This document shows positions 61,598 to 64,000 of a stretch of DNA of 64,000 bases, piece by piece. The stretch is from Streptomyces sp. NBC_00224. GTDB taxonomy: Bacteria; Actinomycetota; Actinomycetes; Streptomycetales; Streptomycetaceae. The stretch covers positions 5,247,501 to 5,311,500 of the forward strand of contig NZ_CP108106.1 in NCBI RefSeq assembly GCF_041435195.1, given 5' to 3'. Numbering within the stretch: position 1 is the first letter of the stretch; every line of letters begins with the position of its first letter. The notes under the pieces were generated by a model. That model did no database searches. It was not told the DNA's origin and worked only from the letters and a program-made list of their open reading frames with translations. The position numbers and the translations under genes are program-made.

Positions 61598-62499
61598 TGA
61601 GTGCCTCAGCCGCAGCAGTACCGCAGCCCGGCCGGACCAAGGCGTTCCTGCGCCTGGTCATGATCGAGCACTCGGTCTTCGCGCTGCCCTTCGCCTACAT
61701 CGCCGCCCTCACCGCGATGTTCCAGCTGGACGAGGACATCCACTGGGGCAAGCTGCTCCTGGTCACCGTCGCCATGGTGGGGCTGCGGACGTTCGCGATG
61801 GCCTGCAACCGGATCATCGACCGCGAGATCGACGCCCGCAATCCCCGTACGGCCTCCCGCGAGCTGGTCACCGGCGCGGTGACCGTGCGCTCGGCCTGGA
61901 CCGGCGCGCTCGTCGCCGTCGTCGTCTTCCTCGGCGCGGCCGCCCTGCTCAACCCGCTGTGTCTGGCGCTGGCGCCGATCGCCGTGATCCCGATGGTCGT
62001 CTATCCGTACGGGAAGCGGTTCACCAACTTCCCGCACGCGATCCTCGGTCTCGCGCAGGCGATGGGGCCGGTCGGCGCCTGGCTCGCCGTCACCGGTGAG
62101 TGGTCCGGGGACGCGGTGATCCTGGGGCTCGCCGTCGGCGTGTGGATCGGCGGGTTCGACCTGATCTTCGGCAGCCAGGACGTCCAGGCCGACCGCGCCC
62201 ATGGCGTGAAGTCGGTGCCGGCCCGCTTCGGCGTCCCGGCCGCGCTGTACGGGGCGCGCGCCTGTCACGTCGTCACCACGGCGCTCCTCGTCTGGTACGC
62301 GCTGGCCACCGATGCCGGGGTGTTCTTCTGGGCCGGGCTCGTGGTCGTGGCGGTGGCGTTCGTCTACGAGCACACGATCGTCAAGCCGCACGACCTGTCG
62401 CGCCTCAACCGGGCGTTCTTCACCACGAACGGGTTCATCGGGATCTCGCTCTTCGTCTGCGCGCTCCTCGACCTGCTGGTGCGCGGGCTCTCGGCGTGA
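61597..62499 (+). CDS. mqnP: UbiA-family prenyltransferase of menaquinone synthesis
   Basis: 300-aa membrane enzyme with about eight or nine helices. The two Asp-rich motifs of UbiA are present: NRIIDREIDARNPRT and DVQADRAHGVKS. It should add the polyprenyl chain to 1,4-dihydroxy-6-naphthoate, which then goes to the UbiD/UbiX pair. The GTG start shares its first base with the last base of the mqnL stop (TAGTG), a tight coupling. The UbiX gene follows after 38 nt. Confidence 0.9.
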   Translation: MSASAAAVPQPGRTKAFLRLVMIEHSVFALPFAYIAALTAMFQLDEDIHWGKLLLVTVAMVGLRTFAMACNRIIDREIDARNPRTASRELVTGAVTVRSAWTGALVAVVVFLGAAALLNPLCLALAPIAVIPMVVYPYGKRFTNFPHAILGLAQAMGPVGAWLAVTGEWSGDAVILGLAVGVWIGGFDLIFGSQDVQADRAHGVKSVPARFGVPAALYGARACHVVTTALLVWYALATDAGVFFWAGLVVVAVAFVYEHTIVKPHDLSRLNRAFFTTNGFIGISLFVCALLDLLVRGLSA

Positions 62500-62537
62500 C
62501 CGTTCCCGCCCCCGGGTGGCCGGATAGGCTCGGACAC

Positions 62538-63248
62538 GTGGAGCAGGTGAACGTACACAGTCAGCGAGAGGCGGGGCAGCCGCGCACGCCCTGGGTCGTC
62601 GGCGTCTCCGGCGCGTCCGGGACGCCGTACGCGGCGGCCGTGCTGCGGGGGTTGCTGGACGCGGGCGAGAGCGTGGACCTGGTGGTCTCGCGGGCCTCGC
62701 GGCTGACGCTGCTCGACGAGACGGGGATCGCCTTCCGTGACGCGCACTGGCGCGAGGATCTCGCGAAGTGGCTGGCGCGGGGGGCGGACGGGAAGCCCGG
62801 GACCTTCGACGTGGACGAGGCCCGCCTCGACGGCGTACGGCACTGGAGCGCCGGGGATCTCGGCGCCGGGCCGTCGTCCGGTTCGTATCCGGTGAAGGGG
62901 ATGCTGATCGTGCCCGCCAGCACGGCCTGTGTGGCCGGGGTGGCGCTGGGGCTTTCGAAGGACCTGTTGCAGCGGGCCGCGAGCGTGACGCTCAAGGAGC
63001 GGCGCCGGCTGGTGGTCGCGGTGCGGGAGACGCCGCTGAACGGGCAGACGCTCAAGCACCTGGTGACGCTGGACGAGGCGGGCGCCGTGGTGCTGCCCGC
63101 CTCTCCGGCGTTCTACGCGGGGGCGACGCACATCCAGGATCTGGTGGACTTCGTCGCGGGGCGGGTGCTGGACGCGGCGGGTGTGCCGCACAGCTTGTAC
63201 CGCCGTTGGGAGGGCGAGCTGGGAGGAGGCTCCCGCCCTTCCGGTTAG
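62538..63248 (+). CDS. mqnM: UbiX-family flavin prenyltransferase
   Basis: 236-aa flavin prenyltransferase that makes prenylated FMN for the UbiD partner. The FMN loop is VVGVSGASGTPYAAAVLRGLL, and the MLIVPASTACVAGVALGLS and RRLVVAVRETPLN blocks are typical. An insertion of about 25 residues around GADGKPGTFDVDEARLDG lies before the core resumes. GTG 62538 was chosen; TAGGCT (62525-62530) is 7 nt upstream. The stop overlaps a small convergent gene by 4 nt. Confidence 0.9.
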   Translation: MEQVNVHSQREAGQPRTPWVVGVSGASGTPYAAAVLRGLLDAGESVDLVVSRASRLTLLDETGIAFRDAHWREDLAKWLARGADGKPGTFDVDEARLDGVRHWSAGDLGAGPSSGSYPVKGMLIVPASTACVAGVALGLSKDLLQRAASVTLKERRRLVVAVRETPLNGQTLKHLVTLDEAGAVVLPASPAFYAGATHIQDLVDFVAGRVLDAAGVPHSLYRRWEGELGGGSRPSG

Positions 63249-63370
63249 CGCTTCTTGGCGGCGCGCTTCAGAGCGCGGCGCTTCGTCGCGGTGGGCTGGT
63301 GGGCACGCGAGCGGTTGGCCAGGTCCTGAAGCTCGCGCATACGGGCGTAGGCCATCTCGATCGTGTACAC
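63245..63370 (-). CDS. predicted 41-aa basic protein
   Basis: 41-codon gene giving a helical, strongly basic peptide (VYTIEMAYARMRELQDLANR followed by SRAHQPTATKRRALKRAAKKR, where the last part begins at residue 21). AGGAG (63385-63381) lies 10 nt before GTG 63370. The first 20 residues look amphipathic and the last 13 are almost all Lys/Arg/Ala, so it may bind nucleic acid. It is divergent from the lrp gene and converges on the UbiX gene with a 4-nt overlap. No family is recognised. Confidence 0.65.
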   Translation of the reverse strand: MYTIEMAYARMRELQDLANRSRAHQPTATKRRALKRAAKKR

Positions 63371-63514
63371 GGTGTCAACACTCCTGAAAGATCGTCTTTG
63401 ATCTGCTGGAAAATGATGCAAGCAGCTGAATGATTCGCAGGGCGTCGACCCTGTGTGCCTTAGATTCTACACCTATACTCGCGGTATTGCTGAACAATGG
63501 AAGGCTTCAGGCAT

Positions 63515-63964
63515 ATGGACGCCGTGGACAGGCAGCTCATCCAGGCTCTGCGGGAGAACGGCAGGGCCTCGTACGCCGAGCTCGGCCGGCTCGTCGGTCT
63601 CTCCGGGCCCAGCGTCACCGACCGCATCAACCGTCTTGAGGCGGCCGGGGTGATCACCGGCTACCGCGCCACCGTCAACGCCGCCTCGCTCGGCCTCGGC
63701 GTGACCGCCCTCATCGGCATCTCGCTCTCCGACGCCGCCGACCACGAGGACGTCGCCCGACGGCTGCGCGACCTGGAGGAGATCGAGGACTGCTGGTTCA
63801 TCGCGGGCGACGACTCGTACATGCTCAAGATCCGCGCCTCGGACGTCGACGGCCTGGAGAAGACCATCCGCCGCCTCGGCTCCACCAAGGGCGTCTCGCG
63901 CACCCGGACGACGATCGTGCTCTCCACCAAGTGGGAGAACCGGGTCGGCGAATTGCCCGAGTAG
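63515..63964 (+). CDS. Lrp/AsnC family transcriptional regulator
   Basis: 149-aa regulator. The HTH is at residues 1-50 (MDAVDRQLIQALRENGRASY, ELGRLVGLSGPSVTDRINRL) and the RAM ligand domain at about 65-140 (LIGISLSDAADHEDVARRL, IAGDDSYMLKIRASD). Amino acids or related metabolites are usual ligands. ATG 63515 has GGAAGG about 10 nt upstream; an ATG at 63497 has none. TATACT at 63474-63479 is a likely -10 box and ATTG-CTGAA-CAAT (63486-63498) a possible autoregulatory site. Only 36 nt follow in the window. Confidence 0.9.
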   Translation: MDAVDRQLIQALRENGRASYAELGRLVGLSGPSVTDRINRLEAAGVITGYRATVNAASLGLGVTALIGISLSDAADHEDVARRLRDLEEIEDCWFIAGDDSYMLKIRASDVDGLEKTIRRLGSTKGVSRTRTTIVLSTKWENRVGELPE

Positions 63965-64000
63965 TCGGGGGCGTAACGTGGTGGAGGCTGTGTACGGAGA

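Overview
The window is high-GC DNA from a Streptomyces chromosome. The genus is supported by a bldN–rsbN pair with the long BldN pro-region, a rex-hemA-hemC-hemD operon behind a Rex operator, a class I lysyl-tRNA synthetase, a futalosine-type menaquinone gene trio, many GTG starts, and many genes whose -10 hexamer lies 6-8 nt before the start codon. Functions were assigned by reading motifs and from memory of families; no searches were run.

Layout. 1-2570: 3' part of a 23S rRNA, a 5S rRNA and a strong terminator, the end of an rrn operon. 2599-9672: HAD hydrolase, MFS transporter, AcuC-type deacetylase, a phosphatase-like protein, the excisionase-type regulator BdtA, the 32-aa ribosomal protein bS22, an epimerase and an acyltransferase. 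9775-13988: developmental block with rsbN (anti-sigma), bldN (ECF sigma), a HAD-IB phosphatase and a glutaredoxin-like protein. 14238-20561: Rex operator, rex, hemA, hemC, hemD/cobA fusion and hemB, i.e. haem synthesis under NADH/NAD+ control. 20580-34758: molybdopterin oxidoreductase, beta-propeller protein, aminotransferase, lipoproteins, a transmembrane HTH protein beside a 34-aa membrane protein, argS and lysS, a DUF2637 protein, two DUF3558 lipoproteins and rtcB. 34811-43432: small accessory genes (SDR, YnfA, secreted protein, FAD monooxygenase with divergent TetR, MarR, Mut7-C, NmrA-type reductase, phosphodiesterase, two GNATs). 43772-50326: ArsR/P-type Mg2+ ATPase pair and a molybdate uptake locus (MerR-TOBE regulator, ModA, fused ModB-ModC). 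50572-59188: unknown protein, hemL, a histidine phosphatase, a deacetylase-like lipoprotein and the System II cytochrome c maturation operon (ResA, CcdA, ResB, CcsB). 59245-63964: SRPBCC protein, a PLDc_N membrane protein, the UbiD/UbiA/UbiX trio of menaquinone synthesis, a 41-aa basic protein and an Lrp/AsnC regulator.

Much of the window serves respiration. Haem is made from glutamyl-tRNA (hemA, hemL, hemB, hemC, hemD), haem is attached to cytochromes (ccs genes), menaquinone is made (mqn genes), and Rex links redox state to haem synthesis.

The main structure not explained by genes is a family of intergenic repeats around the core GTCGCGCAGTTCCCCGCG. It lies at gene ends in six places, often as inverted pairs, and one copy shows paired base changes in both arms. 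Other unusual features are three short tandem-repeat arrays: 9-bp units at a start codon, 15-bp units inside the Mg2+ ATPase, and 12-bp units upstream of arsR. There is also a start codon inside a perfect 14-bp inverted repeat, and two micro-genes of 34 and 41 codons. I found no CRISPR array, tRNA, prophage or insertion sequence, and no cluster that clearly forms an undescribed defence or biosynthetic system.
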